Assembly: GCA_903855985.1 (NCBI GenBank)
Contig: CAIOAO010000042.1
Location: forward strand, 1-52,135
DNA length: 52,135 nt
Direction: 5' to 3'
Origin: an uncultured Opitutia bacterium
GTDB lineage: Bacteria; Verrucomicrobiota; Verrucomicrobiia; Opitutales; Opitutaceae
The notes below the pieces were generated by a model, which was given only the letters and a program-made list of their open reading frames with translations, was not told the origin of the DNA and did no database searches. This document shows positions 8,698 through 18,300 of the stretch, piece by piece; within the stretch, counting starts at the first letter, position 1; each line of letters begins with the position of its first letter. The position numbers and the translations under genes were made by a program.

Positions 8698-10563
8698 GGA
8701 TTTTCGGGCCTCGATGGCGGCCCAGATGGCCGCGCTGCGCAGGCGCGCGGCTTGGACGCCGGCCGGGCCCACCCGGCTTTCGGCGAACCGGCGGTTGCGT
8801 TCGGCGTCGGGATCGCCCGCGCGCGCGGCGAGAGTGAACCACACCAACGCCTCCACTTCATCGCGCGGCGCGCCGTCGCCCTGGGCGTACATCATCCCGA
8901 GGCCGGACTGCGCCGCGACATTGCCCAGTTCCCCCAGCAGGCGCACGGCCTCCAGCGGCGAAGCCACCGCCTCGCCCTGGCCCTGGGCGTTGAGGTGCAT
9001 CATCGGCTGATATTCTCCCTCCAGCACCTTGTGCCAGTAGGCGCCCGTCGCGCGGTGCGTAGCGGTGTCGGTGAAGGTGAGCCGGTACGCGGGCATCCGG
9101 ATGATCGCCGGCGGCCGGCCGGGAAACGGATTGCGGGCAAACAGTCCCGTCACGGCGGGATCGCCCTGGAGCAGGTGGGTGGCGACCAGGCCGTAGAGCG
9201 GTGACGGCGTGCTGCGGGTGGCCTCGATCTGCAGCGTCGCCTCGAACCGCGGATACCACGGCGCAATGTAGGGGCAGATGCGGTCCACCCGCTGCGGCTG
9301 AAAGTGGTACTCGTAAGTTCGCCAGGTCACGCCGCCGTCGTTCGAACCCTCGAACTCGATGCCAAACCGCGCCGGCAACAGTCCGCCGAAGAGCGTAAAG
9401 GAATTCGCGCTGTGCAATCCCCCGAAGAGGAACTTCACCGGCCGGCCCAGCTCCGTCGGAAACCCCGCCACCGCCCCGCCGCAGAAGAGCACAAAGACGA
9501 TCACCGTCAGCGCAAAGTGCGTCCACAGCCCGGTGCGCAACGCATAAAGTTTCCACGGCGCAAGCACCGGCGCCGCCAGCTTCACCGCCCGGGCGGTGAG
9601 GAACTCCGCCAGCCGGCGCAGCCGGAGCTTCGCCGCCGCCGCCGCGAGCATCTGGTCGTCGAGCAGCAACAGGCCCAGCGCGATCGAGGCCGTGTTGAGC
9701 CAGCCGAAATTATTCGTGAGCTGGATGCCGGCCTGGAACATCACCCAGATCGCCAGCGCCACCCAGCGGCCCCGCCGCCCGCCGAACACGATCAGCGCCG
9801 GCGCAAGGAACTCCGCGGCATAGGTCAGCACCGCCTCGAACACATGGTGCGCATGCGGCAGCTGGTGGTCGAGATAGCCGAGGATCGTCGGGAACGGGCT
9901 CGTCTCGTACAGCACGTCCATCGCCGTCAGGTCGCGCCAGCGGGGATCCCCGGAGATCACCTTCACCACGCCGTTCTCAAACATCACGCGGAAGAGCAGC
10001 CAGCGCATCATGAACAACGCCACCGGCCGCGGCGGCGACGCCGCGCCCAGCCCCGGCCGGTAGCCCGCCGGAGCGAAGGGGATGCACAGCAGCGCCACCT
10101 CGAGCATCAGCTGGTCCACCTGGCTCCCCGACCAGATGCTCCACGCCGTCACGAACGACAGGTGGATCACCCAGCAGGCGGCCAGTGCCAGCCGCGGCCA
10201 CAGGTTCAACACCAGCGCCACGGCCGCGAGCAGCCCGAGCCACGACAGCAGCGAAATCATCCCCGGCCCCGTGCCCAGCCAGAACAGGCTTGGTGCCTGG
10301 ATGAACGCCGCGAGCGTGGAGGGAAACCGCACGTGCAGGTCCGTGAAAAAATTTGCGAGCGGGATCAGCCCGTGCGGGCCGACCAGTGCCTGGCCTTCCT
10401 GCAGGATGCCCGCAAAAACCAGCACGTAGACCAGCCCGACCGCCCGCAGGACCAGCCACCGCGGCCACAGGTAGGTCGCGTCACCGCCCGCCCCGGCAAA
10501 ATCCTGCACTAGCCGCCACGTTTTCCGGAGCAGGCCCGGCGGCGAATTTTCGCCGCCCGCCAC
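8689..10563 (-). CDS. Lipase maturation factor family protein with C-terminal Sel1-type repeat
   Basis: A 624-residue multi-pass membrane protein. The first 330 residues resemble the LMF1 family: many hydrophobic helices, then LFRVMFENGVVKVISGDPRWRDLTAMDVLYE, whose core FENGVVKVISGDPRW is characteristic. Eukaryotic LMF1 folds lipases in the ER; the bacterial role is not established. Residues of about 380-500 form a soluble domain with LFAGLL-type and EFEGSNDGG strands. The last 80 residues contain a Sel1-like motif (AQSGLGMMYAQGDG, EALVWFTLAARAGD), a fusion not part of the eukaryotic protein. The start is a GTG at 10563 with no Shine-Dalgarno. The stop codon lies within an inverted repeat. 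Confidence 0.85.
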   Translation of the reverse strand: MAGGENSPPGLLRKTWRLVQDFAGAGGDATYLWPRWLVLRAVGLVYVLVFAGILQEGQALVGPHGLIPLANFFTDLHVRFPSTLAAFIQAPSLFWLGTGPGMISLLSWLGLLAAVALVLNLWPRLALAACWVIHLSFVTAWSIWSGSQVDQLMLEVALLCIPFAPAGYRPGLGAASPPRPVALFMMRWLLFRVMFENGVVKVISGDPRWRDLTAMDVLYETSPFPTILGYLDHQLPHAHHVFEAVLTYAAEFLAPALIVFGGRRGRWVALAIWVMFQAGIQLTNNFGWLNTASIALGLLLLDDQMLAAAAAKLRLRRLAEFLTARAVKLAAPVLAPWKLYALRTGLWTHFALTVIVFVLFCGGAVAGFPTELGRPVKFLFGGLHSANSFTLFGGLLPARFGIEFEGSNDGGVTWRTYEYHFQPQRVDRICPYIAPWYPRFEATLQIEATRSTPSPLYGLVATHLLQGDPAVTGLFARNPFPGRPPAIIRMPAYRLTFTDTATHRATGAYWHKVLEGEYQPMMHLNAQGQGEAVASPLEAVRLLGELGNVAAQSGLGMMYAQGDGAPRDEVEALVWFTLAARAGDPDAERNRRFAESRVGPAGVQAARLRSAAIWAAIEARKSAK

Positions 10564-10689
10564 CGGGGGACTCGGGGGCGCAGCCGGCTGCAGCTTGGAT
10601 CGGGGTGGGGTAATGCCCCGACGCTCGCGAAACTTCCCCGCGAGTCAGGCCAAAAATGGGTGCGACCCTTCGCGGCGCACAGTGCCGCG

Positions 10690-10980
10690 TTACGCGCTCA
10701 GCCCGGCTGTGACCGCGTACAGCGCGGACGTGGCGGCGTGTTTCGCGTCGAGCTGGCTGGGTTCGTGGCCGTCCTGCATAACCCGGCCACGGGCGTTGAC
10801 TATAGCCCACCGCCAGGAGCCGGGCTCTTGCTGTTCGATCAGCGCAAAACTTTTCGTCTCGGGATCACAGTCCACTTCCAAGGTGGCCAGCGAGTAGCGG
10901 CAGCATTCCGCAAAGGACGACGCCTCCGCCCCCGAGGAGACGGTTTCGAAGCAACGCCAGTGGGGAATGAGCAGGGACAT
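10690..10980 (-). CDS. Hypothetical protein, 96 residues
   Basis: I do not recognise this protein. It starts at an ATG at 10980 and reads as a soluble protein with alternating strands (LATLEVDCDP, SFALIEQQ, WRWAIVNARGRVMQDG) and a C-terminal helix ending in a small hydrophobic stretch. Composition is balanced, unlike the Arg/Pro-rich antisense frames, which supports real coding. It lies between the PhyH gene at 11105-11953 and the lipase maturation factor gene on the same strand. The 126 bases between its stop and the GTG of the next gene show nothing I can name. A two-armed inverted repeat precedes its start. Confidence 0.6.
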   Translation of the reverse strand: MSLLIPHWRCFETVSSGAEASSFAECCRYSLATLEVDCDPETKSFALIEQQEPGSWRWAIVNARGRVMQDGHEPSQLDAKHAATSALYAVTAGLSA

Positions 10981-10982
10981 GG

Positions 10983-11093
10983 TTGGAGCGGAGTGAGCCG
11001 CGGCTGAAGATAGCCCCGCGGCGCGTGCGGCGCTATGGGGTCTTGCCCGCGTTTCGTCCGCCGGTGGAACGCTTGTCTCTCACTGCGCTCCAC
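10983..11093. repeat. Imperfect inverted repeat flanking an intergenic spacer
   Basis: Left arm TTGGAGCGGAGTGAG at 10983-10997 pairs with CTCACTGCGCTCCAC at 11079-11093 with 13 of 15 positions matching. The spacer between the arms is about 80 bases and has no gene. It lies between the end of the second PhyH gene and the start of the 96-residue gene, again within 12 bases of a stop codon. Confidence 0.55.
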
Positions 11094-11104
11094 CTTCGCA
11101 TCCC

Positions 11105-11953
11105 TCACCCCCACCGCGGCTCGGGCGGGTCAAACAAGAACCCGTGGAATAATTTCCGCTGCGCCGGCGACAGCCGGTAGTTGTAGAATTCCTTGCTGTA
11201 GCCCCAGTGGCCCTGCGCGCCGATCATCCACGGGTGCTCGTACGCGTAGTAGGCCATGGTGCGGCGGTTCGCCGGCGACGCGAAGACCGAGGCGGTGTGG
11301 AACAGTGCGTTGTGAAACAGGATCGCCGTGCCCGCCGGCGCGCAAACCTGCACGGCGCCGGGGATCGTGACCTTGGCCTCCAGTTCCTTGGCCGAGGGGA
11401 TGTTCCGGGCCCGGTGGCTGCCGGGCACGACGGTGAGGTTCCCATTGCCAGGCGACGTCATGTCGGTGAGGTAGTAGCCCACCTTGAGCTGCAGCAGCGG
11501 GATCGGCCAGCCGAAGCTGCGGTAGCCGCTGTCGTTGCCATCGATGTGCCAGCCGGGCGGCCGGGCCAGCAGCTCGCTCCCCTCCTCCACGATGGCGTCG
11601 GACGCGTGGTAATGCGGCATCGGGTTGATCAGCGCGTGCACGTACGGCATGAGCGGCGCCCAGTTCACCAGTTCCAAGAACAACGGATCGTCCTCGAGGA
11701 TGTAGAGGAGCCGCGTGCTCCGCGCGCCGTTAATCAGCGTGTTGCGGGCATACGCGGGGTCGGCGGCAACCTGCGCGCGGCGGCGGTTGACCGCGCGGTC
11801 GAGTGCGGCGAGCAACCGGGCGACGTGGTCGGGCTGGAGAAAACGCTCGAGCACCAGATAGCCGGAGGTGTCGAAGGCGAAGCGTTCCTCCGCCGTGGGA
11901 CCGGGGTGCTCCACGGCGACGGCGGGTGCGTCAAGGGTGGCGGTGGGAGGCAT
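11105..11953 (-). CDS. Phytanoyl-CoA dioxygenase (PhyH) family protein
   Basis: A 282-residue Fe(II)/2-oxoglutarate dioxygenase. The iron ligands are H136-x-D138 in PPGWHIDGN and H219 in LFHNALFHTAS, and R230/R231 in ANRRTM is the probable 2-oxoglutarate ligand. LTVVPGSHRARN is the usual PhyH strand before the distal histidine. A Thr/Ala/Val-rich N-terminal 20 residues precedes the domain. It sits between two small genes on the same strand and ends 12 bases after an inverted repeat. The substrate is unknown. It is a distant paralogue of the gene at 6714-7556, with the metal site in a different local context. Confidence 0.88.
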   Translation of the reverse strand: MPPTATLDAPAVAVEHPGPTAEERFAFDTSGYLVLERFLQPDHVARLLAALDRAVNRRRAQVAADPAYARNTLINGARSTRLLYILEDDPLFLELVNWAPLMPYVHALINPMPHYHASDAIVEEGSELLARPPGWHIDGNDSGYRSFGWPIPLLQLKVGYYLTDMTSPGNGNLTVVPGSHRARNIPSAKELEAKVTIPGAVQVCAPAGTAILFHNALFHTASVFASPANRRTMAYYAYEHPWMIGAQGHWGYSKEFYNYRLSPAQRKLFHGFLFDPPEPRWG

Positions 11954-12006
11954 GGAATTTGGCGGACCGGCCGGACACTCACCGCTTACGACCGTCGTCC
12001 CGGCCC

Positions 12007-12294
12007 TCAGAGCCCGTCGGTGTAGTGCTCGTAGGTCGACTTGATCATGTCGACGATGTCATCCACCGACATGGACTTGCCCGTCTGCAGGGCGCTGGTC
12101 CCCATCGCCACGCTCCGCACCGCGAAGGGCGCGCGATCCGCGCTCAGGCCGTCCTTCTCCTTGAACCAGGTGAACAGGTCCTGCCCGGTGTCTTGGGCGA
12201 TGTCCGGCGACATCAGGGAGTGACGGTCGTTGATCGCCTGCGTGAAGGAGATGCACGCGTCGGCGACGGAAAATTGGGCGGAGGCGTCGGCCAT
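12007..12294 (-). CDS. Hypothetical protein, 95 residues
   Basis: I do not recognise this gene. The protein begins at an ATG at 12294 and is predicted soluble and mostly helical, with MADASAQFSVADACISF at the start and SVDDIVDMIKSTYEHY near the end. It has no signal peptide or membrane segment. Amino acid composition is normal, which supports coding. It is followed 53 bases later by the second PhyH gene on the same strand and is divergent from the heparinase gene, with a 103-base spacer. That spacer contains GTCAACGCGCGG and CCCGGCGTTGAC as a loose inverted pair, a possible operator but weak. Confidence 0.6.
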   Translation of the reverse strand: MADASAQFSVADACISFTQAINDRHSLMSPDIAQDTGQDLFTWFKEKDGLSADRAPFAVRSVAMGTSALQTGKSMSVDDIVDMIKSTYEHYTDGL

Positions 12295-12397
12295 GGTGCG
12301 GGGCAGCCTGCGCCGTCAACGCGCGGACTCAATCCATTATTCGCCTCCGCCCGGCGTTGACTGCGATGGGTTGCAGGGCGTCTGCTGTGCGCACTCC

Positions 12398-15382
12398 ATG
12401 AACCGCGAACCCTCCGTCCTGAGTGTCGGCGCCGAATTCTCGCATCGCACCGGCCGGCCCGGGGAGGAAATCGCGCTGCACACCTGGGACACGGCTGTCG
12501 CGGGGAATTTTTCCGCGCCCCTCGCTCCGCCGCCACCGGGGGCGAAGGTCTGGGCGGTGGGCATGCCGCTGAATTCCTCCCGTGCCACGATGATGCTCGT
12601 CACGGTCTGGCTCGATTGCGAGTCGGACGCCGCCGCGGCCGTCACGCTCGGCTACCAAACGACCTTCGTCGTGGAGTGGTCGGGGTGGAACACGCTGTAT
12701 TTCACCGCCTCCTCGCTCAAGCCGGTTGGGACGCCCGCGGGCCTGCACACGGTCCGGCGCATTCGTTTCGCGGCCGTCAGCACCACCTTCGCCGGCACGC
12801 GACTGGAGCTGGGCCGCGTGACTTGGCCGGACGACTCCCCGCTGATCCCCGTCACGGCGGACGAGGACATGGTGGTGAATTTCCTGCACGAGCGGATGTG
12901 GGACCGCGCGGACTGGACGCATGCCGGGCCGGCGGCCCTGCCGGACGGCGAGCAGGCCCTGGAAGTGGCGTGGATGTACGCCACCCTCCGTTACGTGCAA
13001 AAGCCCGGCCGCCGCCACCGCACCGCGTACACCCGCCGGATGAACGTGGACCTCGCGGGTTACCAGGCGGTCTCGTTGTTCACGGCGACGGACCTGCGCG
13101 CGAATTTCAGCCTGATCCTCGAGATTGACGGCGTCGCCGTGCGCGTCATCGACCGCCGCCGGGGCCTGGGCGGCGGCGACGAGATGCGCGCGCCCGTCTC
13201 CGGCCGCCGGCTCACCGCGCTCACGCTCGAGCTGGAGCAGGCGGAGGAGGAAATCCGCGAGACCATGCCCGTCCAGGTGGCGACGATGATCCGTTGGATC
13301 CTGCTGGAAAAAACCGGCGCCGACCCCGCGGCGGCCGGGCAGGCCTGGGGCGTTCCCGCCATTCCGCCGCCGGAGCGTGTCGGCAACCTGGAGACCGGCA
13401 TCCTGCCGGTGGGACTGATGATCGGCCGGGACGAATTCCTGCGTCTGCGCGACGCGGCCCGGAAGCCCGGGCCGCTGCAGAAGATGGCCGGTGAGATGAT
13501 CGCGGAGGCCACCGCCCACCTGGAGTACGCGCCGGAGCGCTTCGCAGGCCGCTATTTGCCGGTGGACCTCGCGAACCAGGGCTGCGAGCGCCGCGTGTCG
13601 CCGGCCGACCAGATGTATCACGTCAACAGCAGCATGGTATATGGGGCGGTCGCGTATGCCCTGACCGGCGACGTGCGCCACGGCCAGACCGCGCGGCGGA
13701 GCCTGTTCACCGCCGTGCGCTGCCGGACATGGCAGGCCGGGTTCGCCAGCCGCATCCCCGCCGGGCTGCCGGGCTATCGCGCGCCCTTCGTCGAGGGTGC
13801 CACCGGCGAGGCGGTCGCGGTGTGCTACGATTTCATTTATCCGCTGCTGTCCGACGCCGAGCGGCGCGAGGTGGAGGACGCACTCTACGAGAAGGCGCTG
13901 CCGTGGCTCGACATGTACCTCCGCTATTGCGGCGAGGGTTACCTGCTCAACAGCAACCAGGGCGCGGTCTACGTGGCCGGGCTCGTGTTCACGGCGCTCG
14001 TGGCGCGACGGAGCCATCCCGACGTGGATGAGGTGCTGGAACGAAGTATCCGGTGGTTCCCGCGGATGATGAACAACTACTACAAGGAGAACGGCGCCAC
14101 CAACGAGGGCCCGGGCTACTGGGAATACACGACGATGAACGCCGCGTCGGCCCTCATCGCCATCGCGCGTCACCGCGGCTGCACCGTCCCGGAGTGCGCG
14201 CCGGCGCATTTCGGGCGGACGATCGATTACCTCCTGCACCTGCGCTCGCTGGCGCGGACCACCCTCTCGTTCCTCCCGCTGGGGGACAACATCGAGGGCG
14301 TGGGCTTCAATTTCATCAACAGCTCGCTCATGTTCTTCGCCAAGTACTACGGCGACCGCCACGCCCTCTGGCTCTGGCATAAATTCTTCGGCCACCGGCC
14401 CAATCCCCCCGGCAGCGACTTCTTCGGCAAGAAAATCGCCGGTTCCTACGCCACCTCCGGGCTCAAGGATTTCCTGCTCTTTGTCGACGCCGAGCCCGTC
14501 CCGCCCTCGCTGCCGCCGGCAAAACACTTCGAGGTGTGCGACCGCATCGTCCTCCGCACCGGCTCCGGCTACGGCGACCTGCTCTTTCTCTTCGAGGGCG
14601 GGCCGCAGACTTTTGACCACACGCACAATGACAAGGGCCAGTTCATCCTCGAGGCTTACGGCGAGCGCCTCGCAGCCGACCCCGGCGTCATCAAGTACCA
14701 GGACCCGCAGCACATTTATTTCAAGGACACCTCCCATCACAACCTGGTCACGCTCCGGGGCCGCAACCAGGACTACCGCGATCCCCAGCATGCCGTGGTC
14801 CTGGACCAGGTGACGTTCGGATCCGCCTGCGACTATCTCTCCGCCGACCTCCGCAATTCCTACAAGGCCTTCCCGAAGTACCGCCGGCATGTGCTCTTCG
14901 TGCGGCCGTACTATTTCGTGATTCTCGAAGACGTCGAGGCGGACGAAACCGGGCTCGAGTGGAACTACCATTCGTGCGCGCCGATCCGGGAGATCGACCT
15001 CGCCCGGGGCCTCATCACGCTGCGCGGGGAAAAGGCGGGCCTGACCCTGGCCATCGGGTGCCCGCAGGCCCTGTCCGCCGCCACCGGCGCCTACCAATCG
15101 GAGGGCGTCGTGCTGACCCACAACCTCGTGCTCACCCCTGTCACGCCCGCCAAGTCGCTGCAGCTCGCCGCCTTGCTCCTGCCCTACCCGCTGGCCGGCA
15201 ACCCCGCCGGCAGCCCGGCAGTGACGGTCGCGCATGAGCCCGGCGCGGCGGTGTTCACCGTCACGCATGCCGGTGGCACCGACCAGGTGCGCTGCAACCT
15301 CGGCGACTCCATCGCCCCCGCCATCCAAGTCACCCGCCGCCAGGCCGGCCGCGAGGAAGACGTGTTCCCCGGCCCCGGCTGA
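12398..15382 (+). CDS. Heparinase II/III family protein (polysaccharide lyase-like)
   Basis: A 994-residue protein. The N-terminal 380 residues look like beta-rich carbohydrate-binding modules (CBM-like strands such as WLDCESDAAAAVTLGYQ). Residues of about 400-700 form the alpha-toroid expected of heparinase II/III lyases, with NSNQGAVYVAGLVFTAL and NEGPGYWEYTTMNAA, the latter containing the conserved Glu/Tyr region. The C-terminal beta-sandwich starts near residue 738 with FDHTHNDKGQFILEA, the signature of the heparinase II/III-like domain. I see no signal peptide at the chosen ATG (12398), so either export is by another route or it is cytoplasmic. The substrate is likely an acidic polysaccharide. 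Upstream in-frame codons to 12230 look non-coding. Confidence 0.87.
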   Translation: MNREPSVLSVGAEFSHRTGRPGEEIALHTWDTAVAGNFSAPLAPPPPGAKVWAVGMPLNSSRATMMLVTVWLDCESDAAAAVTLGYQTTFVVEWSGWNTLYFTASSLKPVGTPAGLHTVRRIRFAAVSTTFAGTRLELGRVTWPDDSPLIPVTADEDMVVNFLHERMWDRADWTHAGPAALPDGEQALEVAWMYATLRYVQKPGRRHRTAYTRRMNVDLAGYQAVSLFTATDLRANFSLILEIDGVAVRVIDRRRGLGGGDEMRAPVSGRRLTALTLELEQAEEEIRETMPVQVATMIRWILLEKTGADPAAAGQAWGVPAIPPPERVGNLETGILPVGLMIGRDEFLRLRDAARKPGPLQKMAGEMIAEATAHLEYAPERFAGRYLPVDLANQGCERRVSPADQMYHVNSSMVYGAVAYALTGDVRHGQTARRSLFTAVRCRTWQAGFASRIPAGLPGYRAPFVEGATGEAVAVCYDFIYPLLSDAERREVEDALYEKALPWLDMYLRYCGEGYLLNSNQGAVYVAGLVFTALVARRSHPDVDEVLERSIRWFPRMMNNYYKENGATNEGPGYWEYTTMNAASALIAIARHRGCTVPECAPAHFGRTIDYLLHLRSLARTTLSFLPLGDNIEGVGFNFINSSLMFFAKYYGDRHALWLWHKFFGHRPNPPGSDFFGKKIAGSYATSGLKDFLLFVDAEPVPPSLPPAKHFEVCDRIVLRTGSGYGDLLFLFEGGPQTFDHTHNDKGQFILEAYGERLAADPGVIKYQDPQHIYFKDTSHHNLVTLRGRNQDYRDPQHAVVLDQVTFGSACDYLSADLRNSYKAFPKYRRHVLFVRPYYFVILEDVEADETGLEWNYHSCAPIREIDLARGLITLRGEKAGLTLAIGCPQALSAATGAYQSEGVVLTHNLVLTPVTPAKSLQLAALLLPYPLAGNPAGSPAVTVAHEPGAAVFTVTHAGGTDQVRCNLGDSIAPAIQVTRRQAGREEDVFPGPG

Positions 15383-15391
15383 GTCATCTGT

Positions 15392-18300
15392 TCAATCCTT
15401 CGAGCCGCCCGCGCCGGCTCCCTGCCCGCGGGAATTTCGCCGCGACGGCCGCGATTGGTCCTCCGGTTCTTTGGGTTCCTTCGGTTCTTTCGCTTCGTCT
15501 CCCGCCGCCGGTTTCGCGTTCGCGGCCTTGACGAGCAGGTCGTGCCACATGCTCCGGTCAATTTTTTCCAAGGTGCCGCCGAAGCGGAGCGGCGTTGTGA
15601 GATTGGTAAAGCCGTCGGAATCCTTCGTCCCGGCCAGCAAGCCGGCCTTCGCGAAGATCTCCGTCAGTTGGCCGCGCACGCCCAGCGTCAGATCGAGGCT
15701 GAGCGGTCCCGCACTATAAGGCTGGCCGGCGGCCGCGGCAATCCGCCCGCTGCCCTGCAGGCGTTCCTCCTGGGCCGTCACCTTGACTCCGGTCAGCCGG
15801 ACCTCGCCGGTCGCGTCGCGTTCGCCGGTGATCGTGAGCGTGTCGTAGAAAATCCCGGCGACGCGGTTGGTGATATCGATCACGTTTTCCGCCGTCCGGC
15901 CGACGGTTCGCACACCCGAGCCCCCCTTGGCGCCGAACAGCTTTCCGAACAGCGAGCCGACCCCGGCGACCGTTTCCCCGACCGCCGATGGCTGTGAGTC
16001 CTGCGGCAGGCCGTCCGAGATGTCGGTCTTCAGGATGCGGATCATGCCGCGCGTGCCGGCCAGCTTGAATTCCATGCGCGTGTTCCCGGTCAGCTCGCCG
16101 AGGCCGGTCCCGCGGCCGGTGAGCGTGCCGGTGAGCGAAAACCGGCCTTCCAACAACGCATCCTCCTCCACGGGCGCCGGCGGCAGCAGCGTCGCAGCAT
16201 CCACCTCGCCAAAGTCAACGCTGGCTGTCAGCTGATACGGCGACTCCGCCTTCGGCTCGAAAGCCAGGGCGCCGTCGAACTGCAGCGGCGGTTTTTGCGG
16301 CACCGCGCCCCGGCCGTGCGCCAGGCGCAGCTCGCCGGGGGCGAACTCAATCGAGCCCCCCACGCGCTGGTAGATTTTGTCCCCGGCTTGCAGCTGGTCG
16401 AAATCAAACACCACCGAGCCCGCACCCGAGCCCCAGAACGGCGTGCGATCCGGCTCCGGACGCGGCCGCGCGGACCGGCCTGCGCTTGTCGCAAATCCCG
16501 CCGGCATGCGCCAGCCGGCCAGCATCGCCACCGGTCCGGCCAAGAGGCGCAAATGATCGAGGTCCACCTTTTCGCCGGTCAATCGGACGTAACTCAGGCC
16601 CCCTGCCGCCGGATCGCTCCAGGTGCCTTCGGCGGAAAAGTCCGAGACGCGCGGACCGAACTCCATCCGGACCGGGATGTGAAACGTGGCCTTGCCCGCG
16701 GATTCCTGCACCCAGCTGACGCTTGTCGTGAGCGTGTGCTTGGGATCGTGCCCGGTCAGCGTGACCTTTCCGTCCAGTTCGCTCAGGTCACCGAGATTTG
16801 CCGTGAATTCGACGTTCGCAGAGCGCGCCGCGCACTTCATCTCCGCCGGCCACTCCGGCACCGCGGCCAGCGCCTCAAGATCAACGCTGCCCCGGCCCTC
16901 GACCGCCGTGGCGCGGTCCGCGCCGGTCCGACGGCTGGCCTTGACCTCCAGCGTCGCCAGCGCCCGGCCCGCCCGGCTCACCACCAGCGACGCCACCTGC
17001 ACGCGCCAGCCGGCGGCATCGATGTCCGCCTGCCAAGGCAGCGACACCGCGAGCGCGCGGGCGAGCACCCGGCCCTGCCGTTGCAGGGTGATGCCGTTAA
17101 CGAGCAAGGGAGTCCCGGGGCGCACGGCAAATCCGCCCTTGGCCGCGAGAACCGCGAAGTCCGCATTCACGTTTTCACCCGAGAGGACGAGCCCGCCCGG
17201 CAACGCCGGCAGCCAAGCCAGCGGCCAGTCGCGGAGCGAGCCTTCCAGCCATTCGCCCGCGGGATCCGCCGGCTTCAAACCGCCGGTCTGTTCGTTGAAC
17301 TCGAAGGGTCCACGGGCGTGCAGTACGAGCATCGGGCCGGCGCCGCTGAGCGTGGCTTGCAACTCGTCGAATCGGATGACTCCGTCCGTCCGCTCCAGGC
17401 TGAACTGCGTCGCCAGCGTGACCGTCCCGTGCCCGGCCAGCAGCGGCACCGAAACACCCGCCAAGTCCGAAGCCACCTCCAGCCGGCCGTTCACGCGCAC
17501 GCGCGCCATGGCTGGATCCGTTTCGAATTGTCCGCCACCGGCCGCCGTCCCGGCGGGCCAGACAAAATCGGCCGGCTGCCAGGGCAGGTCCGAACTTTTC
17601 AAATCCACCTGCCACGTGCCCGCCAGCCGGCGGGTCGCATCCGTCTGCTGCATCCGGAGGCCGATCAGGTGCCGGCCTTCCCGGTTCAGGTCCACGGCAT
17701 AAGTCTGCTCCGCCTTGCCCCGGGCCACCTCGATGACCGTCGTCGCCGCGATATCCGCGGGCAAAACCGGACCGCGCAGCCAGATGTCCGCGGTCAGCGC
17801 GAGTCGATCCAACCGGCGCGCCGATTTCGGCGTCAGGGTGAGCTGGCCGTGCAGCGTCGCTTGCCGGAGGCCCGGCCAGGGCGCCAGCGCCTCGGCCTCA
17901 ACGGCGAAGCGGCCGGTTTGAACTGCGGTCAGGCCGCCGCCTTGGATGACGACGTGGATTTTGACCGCATCCTGGTTGGGCGGGGCGACGATGACATCGC
18001 CCTCCACATCGATGCCATCCAGCGAAAGATCGTAGGCCAGCGCCTGGCCGCCGACGAGACCGCGCAGTTGTTGCAGGACCGCCCGCACCGCCGCCTCGGC
18101 CGCGGTCCGGCTCGCGGCTGTCGCGGTCGTGGCAACTTGCGCCGGGGCCACGGCGGGCGCAGACGCCGAGGACGCAGCCGGCGGCGTTTCCTGCGGCCGG
18201 CTCAAGTCAATCGTCCAGCCTTTCGCCACGAGGCTGTGCAATTGGATTTTCCCGTCCCAGACCGCGGCCTTGACGGGCAGCGTGGCCTGCAGCGAGGGCA

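Noticed and set aside
10564-10689. Possible small RNA or riboswitch upstream of the lipase maturation factor gene
   Set aside because: I could not draw a stable, family-like structure with confidence; only GC-rich stretches are visible.
12329-15328. A 999-codon open frame antisense to the heparinase gene
   Set aside because: Arg/His/Gly-rich with no domain; the plus-strand frame has clear heparinase II/III signatures.
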